From DAIQNV01 sp036788215 (GTDB lineage Bacteria > Planctomycetota > Phycisphaerae > Phycisphaerales > UBA1924): 64,000 nucleotides of DNA. This document shows positions 17,263 to 25,778 of the stretch, piece by piece. The notes beneath the pieces are model-generated. The model was not told the DNA's origin and ran no database searches. It saw nothing but the letters and a program-made list of their open reading frames with translations. The position numbers and the translations under genes are program-made. Within the stretch, counting starts at the first letter, position 1. The number at the start of each line of letters is the position of its first letter. Where the stretch lies: the NCBI GenBank assembly GCA_036788215.1, contig DAIQNV010000004.1:1-64000 (forward strand). The letters are read 5' to 3'.

Positions 17263-18915
17263 TTGCGCGTGCTGATGCTTGGCTGGGAGTTTCCTCCCTA
17301 TATCGCGGGTGGTCTGGGGACCGCCTGCTTCGGTCTGACGCGCGGGCTCAACAAGCTCGGGCACGAGATCCTCTTCGTGCTGCCCAGGCCCCTGGGCCGG
17401 ACCGAGGCTGAGCACGTGACGCTGATCGGCCCGGATGCGGTCGCCGAGATGTTCGGCGAGCCCGAGCCGGCCCCGGTCGAGCCGCCGGCGGGGAATGCGG
17501 GCGGCGGGGCGGGGGCTCCTTCGGTCGATGCGGGGGGCGGGGCGGCGGGCTTCGAGGAGGATGAGGCGCCGGACGCGCCGGCGCCGGGTCCTGCGGTCGA
17601 AGCGGGCGGGCACGCGGTCCGGCGGTGGGTCGCTTCGAGTCCGCAGCTGGGTGGCCCGATCGGGCGGGCGGGCGCTGGCGGCGCGACGGGCGGTCGTGGC
17701 CTGACGGAGGTCTTCGAGATCGATGCGCCGTTCCGGTCGCCCTACGGCAGCGGGGAAGCGGTGGGGGATCAGGGGTCCGGCCAGTCGCTGACGAGCCTGG
17801 TCGAGAGCCTGTCGCGGGGCGGGGTTGGGGGCTCCTGGGAAGTGAGCGGCGGCGGCGGGGGCGGGGGCGGGACGCTCTCCGGTCCCCTGCAGGGCTGGAG
17901 CGGGTGGCTCCGGGGCCTGGCGGCGGGGCGGGCGGAGGACCTGAAGGAGGTCATCGGCTCGATCGGCGCGATGAAGGCGGACGCTTCGCACTACGGGACG
18001 GACCTGATGGGCGACGCGGAGCGGTACGCGAAGGTCGTGGCGGCGCTGGCGCTGCGGACGCAGTTTGACGTGATCCACGCGCACGACTGGCTGACCTACC
18101 CGGCGGGTCTGGCGGTGAAGGCGCTGACGGGCAAGCCCCTGGTGTGCCACGTGCACGCGACGGAGTTCGACCGCTCGGGCGACCACATCAACCAGCAGGT
18201 GTACGACATCGAGCGGGCGGGCATCACGGGCGCGGACCGGGTGATCGTGGTGAGCCAGTTGACGCGGACGATCGCGGTGCACCGCTACGCGGCGGACCCG
18301 GCGAAGGTGGACGTGATCTACAACGGGGTGGAGAACGCGGGCCCGATCGCGAACGGGGGGCCCGGGATCGCGAGCGACGACAAGATCGTGCTCTTCCTGG
18401 GGCGGATCACGCTGCAGAAGGGCCCGGAGTACTTCATCCGGGCGGCGAAGCGGGTGCTCGAGAAGGTCGAGAAGGTGAAGTTCGTCGTCGCGGGCTCGGG
18501 CGACATGGCGGTGCGGATGATCGAGGAGGCGGCGGCGCTGGGCATCGGGCACAAGGTGCTGTTCACCGGTTTCCTGCGCGGGCGTGATGTGCAGCGGGTC
18601 TTCCGCATGGCGGACTGCTACGTGATGCCCAGCGTGAGTGAGCCCTTTGGGATCGCGGCGCTCGAGGCGATGCAGCAGGACACGCCGGTGATCATCAGCA
18701 AGCAGTCGGGCGTGAGCGAGGTCCTGAGCCACGCCTTGAAGGTCGACTTCTGGGATGTCGACGACATGGCGAACAAGATCGTCGCGGTCCTGAAGTACCC
18801 GCCCCTGAGCCAGACGCTGCGGGAGCACGGGGCGTTCGAGGTCAGGCACCTGACCTGGGACGGGGCGGCGGAGAAGGCGACGAAGACGTACGGGCGGGCG
18901 ATCGGGGGGGTGTAA
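17263..18915 (+). CDS. Glycogen/starch-synthase-like glycosyltransferase with Gly-rich insert
   Basis: A GT-B fold glycosyltransferase of 550 aa (GT4/GT5 group) that would move a sugar from a nucleotide donor. The N-terminal domain starts with the synthase-like GWEFPPYIAGGLGTACFGL and includes DVIHAHDWLTYPAG. The C-terminal domain has FLGRITLQKGPEYFIRA and the EX7E signature SEPFGIAALEAM. Between about residues 66 and 235 there is a Gly/Ala/Pro-rich, partly poly-Gly segment that ordinary relatives lack. The start is a TTG preceded by GGGGGA. An acceptor cannot be inferred. It could be a glycogen synthase or an exopolysaccharide transferase. Confidence 0.92.
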   Translation: MRVLMLGWEFPPYIAGGLGTACFGLTRGLNKLGHEILFVLPRPLGRTEAEHVTLIGPDAVAEMFGEPEPAPVEPPAGNAGGGAGAPSVDAGGGAAGFEEDEAPDAPAPGPAVEAGGHAVRRWVASSPQLGGPIGRAGAGGATGGRGLTEVFEIDAPFRSPYGSGEAVGDQGSGQSLTSLVESLSRGGVGGSWEVSGGGGGGGGTLSGPLQGWSGWLRGLAAGRAEDLKEVIGSIGAMKADASHYGTDLMGDAERYAKVVAALALRTQFDVIHAHDWLTYPAGLAVKALTGKPLVCHVHATEFDRSGDHINQQVYDIERAGITGADRVIVVSQLTRTIAVHRYAADPAKVDVIYNGVENAGPIANGGPGIASDDKIVLFLGRITLQKGPEYFIRAAKRVLEKVEKVKFVVAGSGDMAVRMIEEAAALGIGHKVLFTGFLRGRDVQRVFRMADCYVMPSVSEPFGIAALEAMQQDTPVIISKQSGVSEVLSHALKVDFWDVDDMANKIVAVLKYPPLSQTLREHGAFEVRHLTWDGAAEKATKTYGRAIGGV

Positions 18916-18918
18916 AGT

Positions 18919-18943
18919 CGGATCTTCGCGGAGCGAAGATCCG
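18919..18943. repeat. Intergenic palindrome, GC-GGA-GC triloop
   Basis: A perfect 11-bp stem closes on GGA (GCGGAGC), three bases after the stop codon of the glycosyltransferase gene. The position would suit a transcription terminator, but no T-tract follows; it also fits the dispersed palindrome family. Confidence 0.75.
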
Positions 18944-18973
18944 GGTTTGGGGGCGGGGGGTTGTCGTGCAAGG

Positions 18974-18999
18974 CACTGACCCGCAGAGCCGGGTCAGTG
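18974..18999. repeat. Intergenic palindrome, CACTGACCCG stem
   Basis: A 10-bp perfect stem CACTGACCCG/CGGGTCAGTG around CAGAGC, followed by GCGCCGGGG. Two other copies (19050 and 62068) share the layout with changed but still paired stem bases. Confidence 0.8.
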
Positions 19000-19049
19000 G
19001 CGCCGGGGTGAGGGCGTCCAAGGCTGGTTTCGGGGTTGGGTGTGGGGAG

Positions 19050-19075
19050 CACTGACCTGCAGAGCCAGGTCAGTG
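19050..19075. repeat. Intergenic palindrome, CACTGACCTG stem
   Basis: A 10-bp perfect stem around CAGAGC followed by GCACCGGGG. It differs from the 18974 copy by a paired C-to-T/G-to-A change on the two arms, so pairing is kept. Confidence 0.8.
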
Positions 19076-19134
19076 GCACCGGGGACCTGGCACCGGGCAG
19101 TGGGGTGATGGTGGGTGTTTCGTGTTGACCGGCC

Positions 19135-19159
19135 CGAAGCGCCGCTGTGCGGCGGTTCG
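19135..19159. repeat. Intergenic palindrome, CGAACCGCCGC family
   Basis: An 11-bp stem with one internal mismatch around TGT; read on the minus strand the loop is ACA within GCACAGC. It is followed by GGGCACCGGGGG. Its reverse complement differs from the copy at 57317 by one loop base only. Confidence 0.8.
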
Positions 19160-19189
19160 GGGCACCGGGGGATTGCGCTGATTCAGTGA

Positions 19190-20548
19190 TCAGCCGACGT
19201 CGCGGCCTTCGAAGAGGACGATGGCGAGGGCGAGCATGGCGCCGACCTGGACGATCGCGTAGAAGGCGACGAGGAAGAGGTGGGTGGGGGGGATGGGCTG
19301 GGCCTGGGTGACCGCGTCGACGAGCCAGAAGGCCTGCATGTTGGGGATGAGGCCCCAAGCGACGGTGGCGGCCCAGTTGACCTGGGTGGGCTGGAGGAAC
19401 ACCGCGTCGCCCTGCTGGGGGCCCCTGGCGAGCGGGAGGGCGCTGCCCCCGATGTGCTTGACAGTGAGGTCCTGCCCGGTGATGTCGGTGATGACGAGGG
19501 CGGGGGAGAGGGCGGGATCGAAGACGTTGCGGGTGATGTCGACGGAAGGGTCGGGTGCGTGGAAGGTCGGGGTGACGAGGCCCAGGCCGGTGCGGGCGGG
19601 CCCGTAAAAGAAGCGGGACCCGACCGGGATCTGGGTGTCGGGGGGGGATTCGAGGCGGACGGTCGCGGTGGCGGGGGGTGCCCGGAGGCCCTGGTCGTCG
19701 GGGTCCTCGTAGGTGACGGACTCGACGAGGCCGATGTCGCGGTTGACGAAGGCGAAGCGCCCGACGAAGTGGTTGCTCAGGAGGCCCAGGATGAAGACGC
19801 CGGCGCACACCACGAGCGTCATGACCTGTCCCAGGCGCGTGGAGGCGGCGACCGCGACCCCGGTGATGACGAGCAGCGCGCCGCCCAGGGCGGCGCAGGC
19901 CATCATGACCTGGGGCTTGAGGTCGGTGGTGATGGGCTGGAGTTCCCACTCCTTGGTGAAGAGCAGGGTGAGCCCGTAGCCGACCGCCATGAGGGGGAGC
20001 AGCGTGAGCGTGAAGACTTGGCTGAAGGACCAGTTGTACATGAAGTTGGTGAACGCGCCGGCGGAGGCGGCGAGGAGGAAGGCGCCGGTGGCGAAGGTGA
20101 TGACGGGCCAGTCGATGAGATCGGCGGCGGTGGTCATGACGCCATGGCGGAGGGCGAAAAGGAGCTGGAAAACCAGGATCGCCGACGCGATGGCCATGGT
20201 GGCGGTGACGCCAATGAACTTGCCGATGACGACCGCGGGCCTGCCTATGGGCTTGGAGACGATGGTGAGGACGGTCTTGTTGTCGATCTCGCGGGTGAGG
20301 GCGGCGGTGGCGATGAAGGCGGCGAGGAGGATGCCCCCGACGAAGGCGGTGGCGAGGCCCACGTCGAGGAGCATCTTGTCGTCGCCGGTGATCTCTCCGG
20401 CGGCCTCGATGCGGTAGCCCATGGTGTAGCCGGTGGAGGCGGTGTTGATGTACTGGAGGAGCCCGCAGAGCAGCACGATGACGAAGATGACCGGCTGGCG
20501 CAGGCTCTCGATGAAGGTGTTCCTGGCGATGGTGAGGGCGGCGGTCAT
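19190..20548 (-). CDS. ABC-2 type transporter permease
   Basis: A 452-aa integral membrane protein with a hydrophobic N terminus (LRQPVIFVIVLLCGLLQYI), the ABC-2 signature region TREIDNKTVLTIVSKPIGRP (which contacts the ATPase), four or five further helices up to about residue 275, a long extracytoplasmic region (about 280-400) and a last helix before the C terminus. The same VSKPI-type motif occurs in the larger permease at 27107. It is transcribed away from the SPFH-ABC operon across a 513-bp gap. It has no ATPase beside it on its strand and may use the ATPase of the divergent operon. Confidence 0.88.
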   Translation of the reverse strand: MTAALTIARNTFIESLRQPVIFVIVLLCGLLQYINTASTGYTMGYRIEAAGEITGDDKMLLDVGLATAFVGGILLAAFIATAALTREIDNKTVLTIVSKPIGRPAVVIGKFIGVTATMAIASAILVFQLLFALRHGVMTTAADLIDWPVITFATGAFLLAASAGAFTNFMYNWSFSQVFTLTLLPLMAVGYGLTLLFTKEWELQPITTDLKPQVMMACAALGGALLVITGVAVAASTRLGQVMTLVVCAGVFILGLLSNHFVGRFAFVNRDIGLVESVTYEDPDDQGLRAPPATATVRLESPPDTQIPVGSRFFYGPARTGLGLVTPTFHAPDPSVDITRNVFDPALSPALVITDITGQDLTVKHIGGSALPLARGPQQGDAVFLQPTQVNWAATVAWGLIPNMQAFWLVDAVTQAQPIPPTHLFLVAFYAIVQVGAMLALAIVLFEGRDVG

Positions 20549-21061
20549 GCTGGGGTGGTGCTCCGGGTGGGCTGGTCCCGTTGGAGAGAAGAGGAGCCAA
20601 GGGTACGGCGGGCGGGGGTTCGGGGTTTCGGATCGGAGCCCGGGTGATTGTGGCGTCGGTCGATGGGGGAGGGCGGGACGGGGTATCTGCCCCCGAGAGC
20701 GGGGTGGGGTGCGCGGGCATCGGTGCGCGTCGGGCTTGATTTTTGCGGCGTGGCCGGCGGGTGGGCGAACTGTGGGTCGGTTGGGGCGTACCTGTTCGTG
20801 CGTCCGGGGGGCGTGTTGTCGGCGCGGGGGCGGCCCGGTGAACTCGGCGGTGATCGATGCCGGTGGACACTCGGGGCGGGCTCGCGTTCAATAGCCCCCC
20901 TCCGGAGAGCGGCCCGGGTCGGTATTCCGTCCTTGCGGGTCCCTTTGTCGGGTGTGGGGCCGTGTGGCTTGGCCGGATGCGAAGTGGATCGTCGGCGGCG
21001 TGTATAAGAGTCGTCGATGGGCGAGACGCGGCGGCGACGCCGCCAGGAGCGAACCAGATCC
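20549..21061. other. Divergent intergenic region (513 bp)
   Basis: Separates the minus-strand ABC-2 permease from the plus-strand SPFH operon. No convincing gene lies here: the open frames have no ribosome site and no recognisable product. G+C-rich with many G runs. The only promoter-like sequence seen is the TATAAG at 21003-21008. It should hold the control regions of both transcription units. Confidence 0.6.
20980..21008 (+). promoter_or_regulatory. Possible -10 element for the SPFH operon
   Basis: GTGTATAAG at 21001-21008 resembles an extended -10 box, with no good -35 sequence 17 bp upstream. Transcription would start near 21015, leaving about 47 nt before the ATG at 21062, or making the ATG at 21017 nearly leaderless. 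Confidence 0.3.
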
Positions 21062-23200
21062 ATGCAGGGCGATGTCTTCAACTACCGTCGTGCGACTTCG
21101 GTCAGCATCCTCGGAACGGTGATTCAGACGGTGGTCACGCTCGCGTTCGCGGTGTATGCCGCGTACAACGGGGGTGATCACGCGGCCTGGACGACGACGG
21201 TGTACATCGGGATGGGCATCCCGGTGTGGCTGACGCTTGTCCTTCTGTACGACCAGCACCGTCGCGAGCTGGTGGAGTCGATCGAGGCTGAGCGTCTGGC
21301 GGCGGACCCGATGGGGAGCGCCTTCGAGCAGACGGGTGACGAGCTGCGGGTGGCGGCGCGCCGTCTGGCGGGGATTCAGAAGTTCCTGCTCCCGATCGTG
21401 AGTCTGTCGATCGCGAGCGTGCTGATCAGTGTGGGCTTTGTGCGGTTCGGACAGGGATCGGGGCTGGTGGACCCGGACCGGTTCTTCGCGACGCCCAACA
21501 AGGGTGTGGCGATCTCGATTGGTCTCGGGGCGGCGTTCGTCGGGTTTGTCTTCGCCCGTTTCGTGGCGGGGATGGGCAAGCAGCGGGTGTGGTCGAGCCT
21601 GCGTGGCGGGGCTTCGTACGCGGTGGGGGCGGCGCTGCTCGGGCTGGCGATCGCGGTGGGTCACTTCGTGCAGATGGCGGGGGGCGGGGACGGTGTGCTG
21701 CGGTACCTGCAGGTGCTGTTCCCGGCGTTCCTGGTGGTGATGGGGATCGAGATCGTCCTGAACTTCGTTCTCGACATCTATCGCCCGCGGGTCGCGGGGC
21801 AGGACCCGCGTCCGGCGTTTGACAGTCGTCTCCTTGGTCTGCTGGCGGCACCGGACAAGATCGCGGAGAACATCGGCGAGGCGCTCAACTACCAGTTCGG
21901 GATCGAGGTCAGCCGGACCTGGTTCTACGTGCTGGTGCAGCGGTGGTGGCCGGCGCTGGCGGGGCTGGCGTTGATGATCGTGTGGGGGATGACGGCGCTG
22001 GTGGTGATCGAGCCCCACCAGCGGGCGTTGATCCTGCGGTTCGGGATCGTGGAACGGGCGAATGTGCAGCCGGGTCTGCACCTGAAGTGGCCCTGGCCGA
22101 TCGGGTCGGTGTACATCCCGACGACGACGGAGGTGGTGGACGGTCGGGCGGTCGTGACGCGGACCGCGACGGGTGTGCGGGAGATGAACCTCGGGACGAA
22201 CCCGCCCAGCGATGAGGACAAGCCGATTCTCTGGACCGAGTCGCACACGTTCGAGGAGATGTACAGCCTCGTGCAGCCCAGCCGGTTCCGGTTTAGCGTG
22301 ACCGCGAACGAGATGGGCGCGTCTTCGGCTCCGGGCGAGGCGGGCGGGGACGAGGCGACGGACCTGTCGCTGGTGGCGGTGGAGTTCCCGACGCAGTGGA
22401 TCGTGGATGACGTGGAGAAGTACGACCGGTTCGCCCAGCCCGAGCACCGCGAGGCGCTGCTGAAGGCGGTGGGGCAGCGGGCGGCGATGCAGTACGTGTC
22501 GGCGTTGACAATCGACGACGTGCTGGCGGCGCGACGGACGGAGATGGCCATCGAGCTGCGTGCCCGGCTGGTGGAGGACTTCTCTCGGGTGGGGGGCATG
22601 GCCGGGGCGAGCGAGGGGGCGGGGATCGAGCTGCTGTTCGTGGGCTCGGGCAACGTGCACCCGCCTCAGGACGTGGCGCCGAGCTTCGAGCGGATCGTGC
22701 AGGCCAAGCAGGTGCGGGAGAGCCGGATCGAGGCGGCGCGTCAGCAGCAGATCCGGCTGCTGACCGAGGCTGCGGGCAGCGTCGAGCTGGCCCGGCGGAT
22801 CGTGGACGAGCTGAACGCGCTCGACGCGCTGCGGGAGGCGCGGGCTTCGGCCGAGGTGCTGACGGAGCGCGAGCTCGGGGTGCAGCGGCTCCTCGAGGAA
22901 GCGGGGGGCCAGGCCGGGGCGCTCCTGATCGAGGCATCGGGCCAGCGCTGGGCGCGGCACATGGGCGAGCGGGCCAAGGCGGCGCTCTACCAGGGCCAGC
23001 TCGCGGCGTACGAGGCGAGCCCGAGGCTGTTCCGGGCGACGCGGTACTTCGACGCCCTGGGCGAGGTGATGCGCGACGCGCGGGTGTACGTGACGAGCAC
23101 CGATTTCGAGGATCTGCGGGTGCGCCTGCAGCTCGAGACGCGGGATATGGGTGTTGACATCTTTGACCCCGAAGTGGGCTCGGCGCTGCTGCCGCAGTGA
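21062..23200 (+). CDS. Polytopic SPFH/band-7 protein (HflK-like with seven-helix N domain)
   Basis: A 712-aa membrane protein. The first 325 residues or so hold about seven hydrophobic segments (for example LGTVIQTVVTLAFAVYAAY and YIGMGIPVWLTLVLLY); then an SPFH domain begins at ALVVIEPHQRALILRFGIVER and continues through LHLKWPWPIG. The region after 520 is charged and helical (band-7 coiled coil). SPFH proteins form large oligomers that organise membrane microdomains and control proteases such as FtsH. ATG at 21062 with AGGAG 12 bases upstream; an in-frame ATG at 21017 is possible. First of six same-strand genes. Confidence 0.88.
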   Translation: MQGDVFNYRRATSVSILGTVIQTVVTLAFAVYAAYNGGDHAAWTTTVYIGMGIPVWLTLVLLYDQHRRELVESIEAERLAADPMGSAFEQTGDELRVAARRLAGIQKFLLPIVSLSIASVLISVGFVRFGQGSGLVDPDRFFATPNKGVAISIGLGAAFVGFVFARFVAGMGKQRVWSSLRGGASYAVGAALLGLAIAVGHFVQMAGGGDGVLRYLQVLFPAFLVVMGIEIVLNFVLDIYRPRVAGQDPRPAFDSRLLGLLAAPDKIAENIGEALNYQFGIEVSRTWFYVLVQRWWPALAGLALMIVWGMTALVVIEPHQRALILRFGIVERANVQPGLHLKWPWPIGSVYIPTTTEVVDGRAVVTRTATGVREMNLGTNPPSDEDKPILWTESHTFEEMYSLVQPSRFRFSVTANEMGASSAPGEAGGDEATDLSLVAVEFPTQWIVDDVEKYDRFAQPEHREALLKAVGQRAAMQYVSALTIDDVLAARRTEMAIELRARLVEDFSRVGGMAGASEGAGIELLFVGSGNVHPPQDVAPSFERIVQAKQVRESRIEAARQQQIRLLTEAAGSVELARRIVDELNALDALREARASAEVLTERELGVQRLLEEAGGQAGALLIEASGQRWARHMGERAKAALYQGQLAAYEASPRLFRATRYFDALGEVMRDARVYVTSTDFEDLRVRLQLETRDMGVDIFDPEVGSALLPQ

Positions 23201-23285
23201 TCGCGAGCGGAATGGACCAGACGGCGTGACCTGAATCGGAAGTGGACCGACTTCGCCCTGGACGGGCGGCAATTGGAGCCCTGGC

Positions 23286-24302
23286 GTGCAAGCCATTCTT
23301 CGACCCGTGATCGTGATCCTGTTCCTGGCGGCGATCGCCGCGTTCACCTTCTCCTACACCGTGCGATTCACGGAGGCGGCGGTGGTGACGACCTTCGGCC
23401 GTGCGGGCGAGGGGGCGATCCAGATGGAGCCGGGTCTGAAGTTCAAGTGGCCCTACCCGATCCAGAGCGTGACGAAGTACGACCGTCGTCTTCGTCTGCT
23501 GCAGACGCGGAGCGCGACGCAGCAGACCGCGGACGACAGCCAGATCGTGGTGGAGGCATTCGCGACCTGGCGTGTGTCGGACCCGTTGAAGTTCTTCCAG
23601 CGGTTCAGCAACGCGGGCCAGCGTGCGGTCGACCACTTCCGCCAGGCGGAGGACATCCTGCGGACGACGCTGACGAGCGCGCTGGGCGAGACGAGCAAGT
23701 TCAGCATGGAGGAGCTCTTCAGCCCGACGCCGGGTTCGAGCCAGCTGGCCGATCTCGAGCAGCGGGTGATGGACGCGCTGACGCTCGGGCCGGAGGGGGT
23801 CCGGAGCCTCGACGAGTACGGCATCGAGGTCACGATGGTCGGGATCAACCGGGTGGTGCTGCCCGAGCAGACGACGACCAAGGTGATCGAGCGGATGGGT
23901 GCCAACCGCGACCGGCTGAAGCAGGAGCTCGAGAGCCAGGGCACCGCCCGGGCGACCGCGATCCGGGCCCAGGCGGAGGCGGACGCGCGGAAGATCCGCG
24001 AGTTCGCGCAGCGCCGGGCGGCGGAGATCCGGGCGCGGGGCGAGTTCGAGGCGCAGGAGTTCCTGGCGCAGCAGAACACGAACGCGGACCTGGCGGTCTT
24101 CCTGCAGAACATCGAGCTGATGAAGAACGCGATGGCCAAGCGGTTCACGCTGGTGCTGAGCGCCTCGGACTACGGGCTGGGGCTCTTCACGCCCGACGCG
24201 CTGGCGAACACGCCCCCCGGGCAGATCCCGCCGACGCAGGGGATCGACCTGACCGGCGACCGGGCGGTGGCGGACCGCGACCGTGAGAGGGGCGACCGGT
24301 GA
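23286..24302 (+). CDS. SPFH/band-7 protein, HflC-like
   Basis: A 338-aa protein with one N-terminal helix (PVIVILFLAAIAAFTFSY) and an SPFH domain (EAAVVTTFGRAGEGAIQMEPGLKFKWPYPI), followed by an Ala/Arg/Glu-rich helical segment (TAIRAQAEADARKIREFAQ) typical of HflC and prohibitins. GTG start with GGAG eight bases upstream; the stop overlaps the GTG of the next gene. HflC normally pairs with HflK at the cytoplasmic membrane around the FtsH protease; here the following gene is HflK-like. No ftsH is present in the window. Confidence 0.9.
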   Translation: MQAILRPVIVILFLAAIAAFTFSYTVRFTEAAVVTTFGRAGEGAIQMEPGLKFKWPYPIQSVTKYDRRLRLLQTRSATQQTADDSQIVVEAFATWRVSDPLKFFQRFSNAGQRAVDHFRQAEDILRTTLTSALGETSKFSMEELFSPTPGSSQLADLEQRVMDALTLGPEGVRSLDEYGIEVTMVGINRVVLPEQTTTKVIERMGANRDRLKQELESQGTARATAIRAQAEADARKIREFAQRRAAEIRARGEFEAQEFLAQQNTNADLAVFLQNIELMKNAMAKRFTLVLSASDYGLGLFTPDALANTPPGQIPPTQGIDLTGDRAVADRDRERGDR

Positions 24303-25771
24303 GCGACACCCCACTGAATGGGCCCGGTGGCCCCGACATCCCGGACGGCGAGCCCAGCGGGCGGCCCCTCGCGGACGAGGCCTCGCTGACGCACCCCGCG
24401 CCGGAGCGGACCGCGTCGGTGCGTCTGCGCCACGACGCGGGCGCGGGCGACGCGTCGCTGATGGACCCGGCGAACCAGTCGCTGGCGGATGCCTTGAAGA
24501 TCACGTTCCGGCTGGTGCAGCTGGCGATGGTGGTCCTCGCGGGCCTGTTCATCTTCAGCGGGTTCCAGACCGTCAACGAGGGCGAGCGGGGCGTCAGCAT
24601 TCTCTTCGGTCGCCCCGCGGCGATCGACCTGGAGCCGGGCTTCCGCTTCGCGGCGCCCTACCCCTTCGGCGAGCTGGAGAAGGTGCAGACCGGGGCGCTC
24701 AGCCCGAAGGTCGACACCGCGTTCTGGCCCGATGCGAACAACCCGACCGCTTCGGAAGCGAACATCGGTCGCCAGCGGTCGCTGGTGCCCGGACGTCACG
24801 GGTCGCTGATCACCGCGGACCTGAACCTGGCGCACACGCAGTGGCAGGTGACCTACCGGCGTGACCGGGTGGGCGACTTCGTGCGCAACGTCCTGCCCGG
24901 GGACGAGCGGGCGATCGTGCTGCACGCTGTGGAGCGGGCGGTGGTGCGGGCGGTGGCGGAGACAACGATCGACGACCTCCTGAAGCCCGAGGGCGGGACG
25001 CGCGAGCTGGCGCAGCGCGTGCAGGAGCTGGCGCAGGCGTCGCTCAACGGCATCGCGGGCCCCGGCCCCGACGGCGTGCCCGAGGGGATCGGCGTGCGGA
25101 TCGAGCAGATCGATCTGGAGCGGAAGATCCCCCCGACCATGCTCATGCAGGAGTTCGCGGGCGTCATCACGGCGCGGTCCGAGGCGCAGCGGGCGAGGAC
25201 CGAGGCGGAGGCGGGGCGGGCGGAGACGCTCAACGCGGTCGCGGGCCAGGCGTCCGGCGTGCTGCTCGAGCAGATCCGCCGGTACGAGGTGGCGATCGAG
25301 ACCGGCAACCGCGAGGGGGCGGAGGTGATCCTCGCGACGATCGACCGCCTGCTCATCGGCGAGACTGTGGAGATTGACGGACGGCAGATCGCGGGCGTCA
25401 CGAGCGGCGACGTGACCCAGCTCCTCGCGGAGGCGGAGAGCGACCGGGCGTCGACCGTCAACCGGGCGCGGTCGGACCTGGCGATGTTCGAGGCGAAGCT
25501 GGCGCAGTTCGAGGCGAACCCGCAGCTGATGATCGCGCGGGACTGGGCGGACGCGTACGCGATCTTCCTGGGCAAGCCCTTCGTGCAGACGCAGCTCCTG
25601 CCCGAGGGGGCCGCTGCGGAGCTCTGGCTCAACGAGGACCCCGACATCGTCAAGGAGATCGACCGGGCGCAGAAGCGGCGCGAGGCGATGGAGGCGGCGG
25701 CGGATCGCGAGCGGGCGCGCCAGCTCGACCGATTCCGCACGCAGCAGGGCATCCAGCGGGAAGAGGAGTGA
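24299..25771 (+). CDS. SPFH/band-7 protein, HflK-like
   Basis: A 490-aa protein with a polar N-terminal tail of about 75 residues, a single membrane helix (LVQLAMVVLAGLFIFSGF) and an SPFH domain beginning VNEGERGVSILFGRP, then a helical band-7 region (ITARSEAQRARTEAEAGRAE). Longer than E. coli HflK and with a large insert after residue 140. GTG start overlapping the previous stop as GTGA, so the two SPFH proteins are probably made in equal amounts. Seven bp separate it from the ABC ATPase gene. Confidence 0.9.
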   Translation: MSDTPLNGPGGPDIPDGEPSGRPLADEASLTHPAPERTASVRLRHDAGAGDASLMDPANQSLADALKITFRLVQLAMVVLAGLFIFSGFQTVNEGERGVSILFGRPAAIDLEPGFRFAAPYPFGELEKVQTGALSPKVDTAFWPDANNPTASEANIGRQRSLVPGRHGSLITADLNLAHTQWQVTYRRDRVGDFVRNVLPGDERAIVLHAVERAVVRAVAETTIDDLLKPEGGTRELAQRVQELAQASLNGIAGPGPDGVPEGIGVRIEQIDLERKIPPTMLMQEFAGVITARSEAQRARTEAEAGRAETLNAVAGQASGVLLEQIRRYEVAIETGNREGAEVILATIDRLLIGETVEIDGRQIAGVTSGDVTQLLAEAESDRASTVNRARSDLAMFEAKLAQFEANPQLMIARDWADAYAIFLGKPFVQTQLLPEGAAAELWLNEDPDIVKEIDRAQKRREAMEAAADRERARQLDRFRTQQGIQREEE

Positions 25772-25778
25772 CGCCGGC

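Noticed and set aside
18919..18943. Intrinsic terminator of the glycosyltransferase gene
   Set aside because: A good hairpin but no T-tract on either side; it fits better as a member of the palindrome family, though it could still stop transcription.
20648..21007. Small gene in the divergent interval
   Set aside because: The frame has no ribosome site and no typical codon pattern; it lies in a likely control region.
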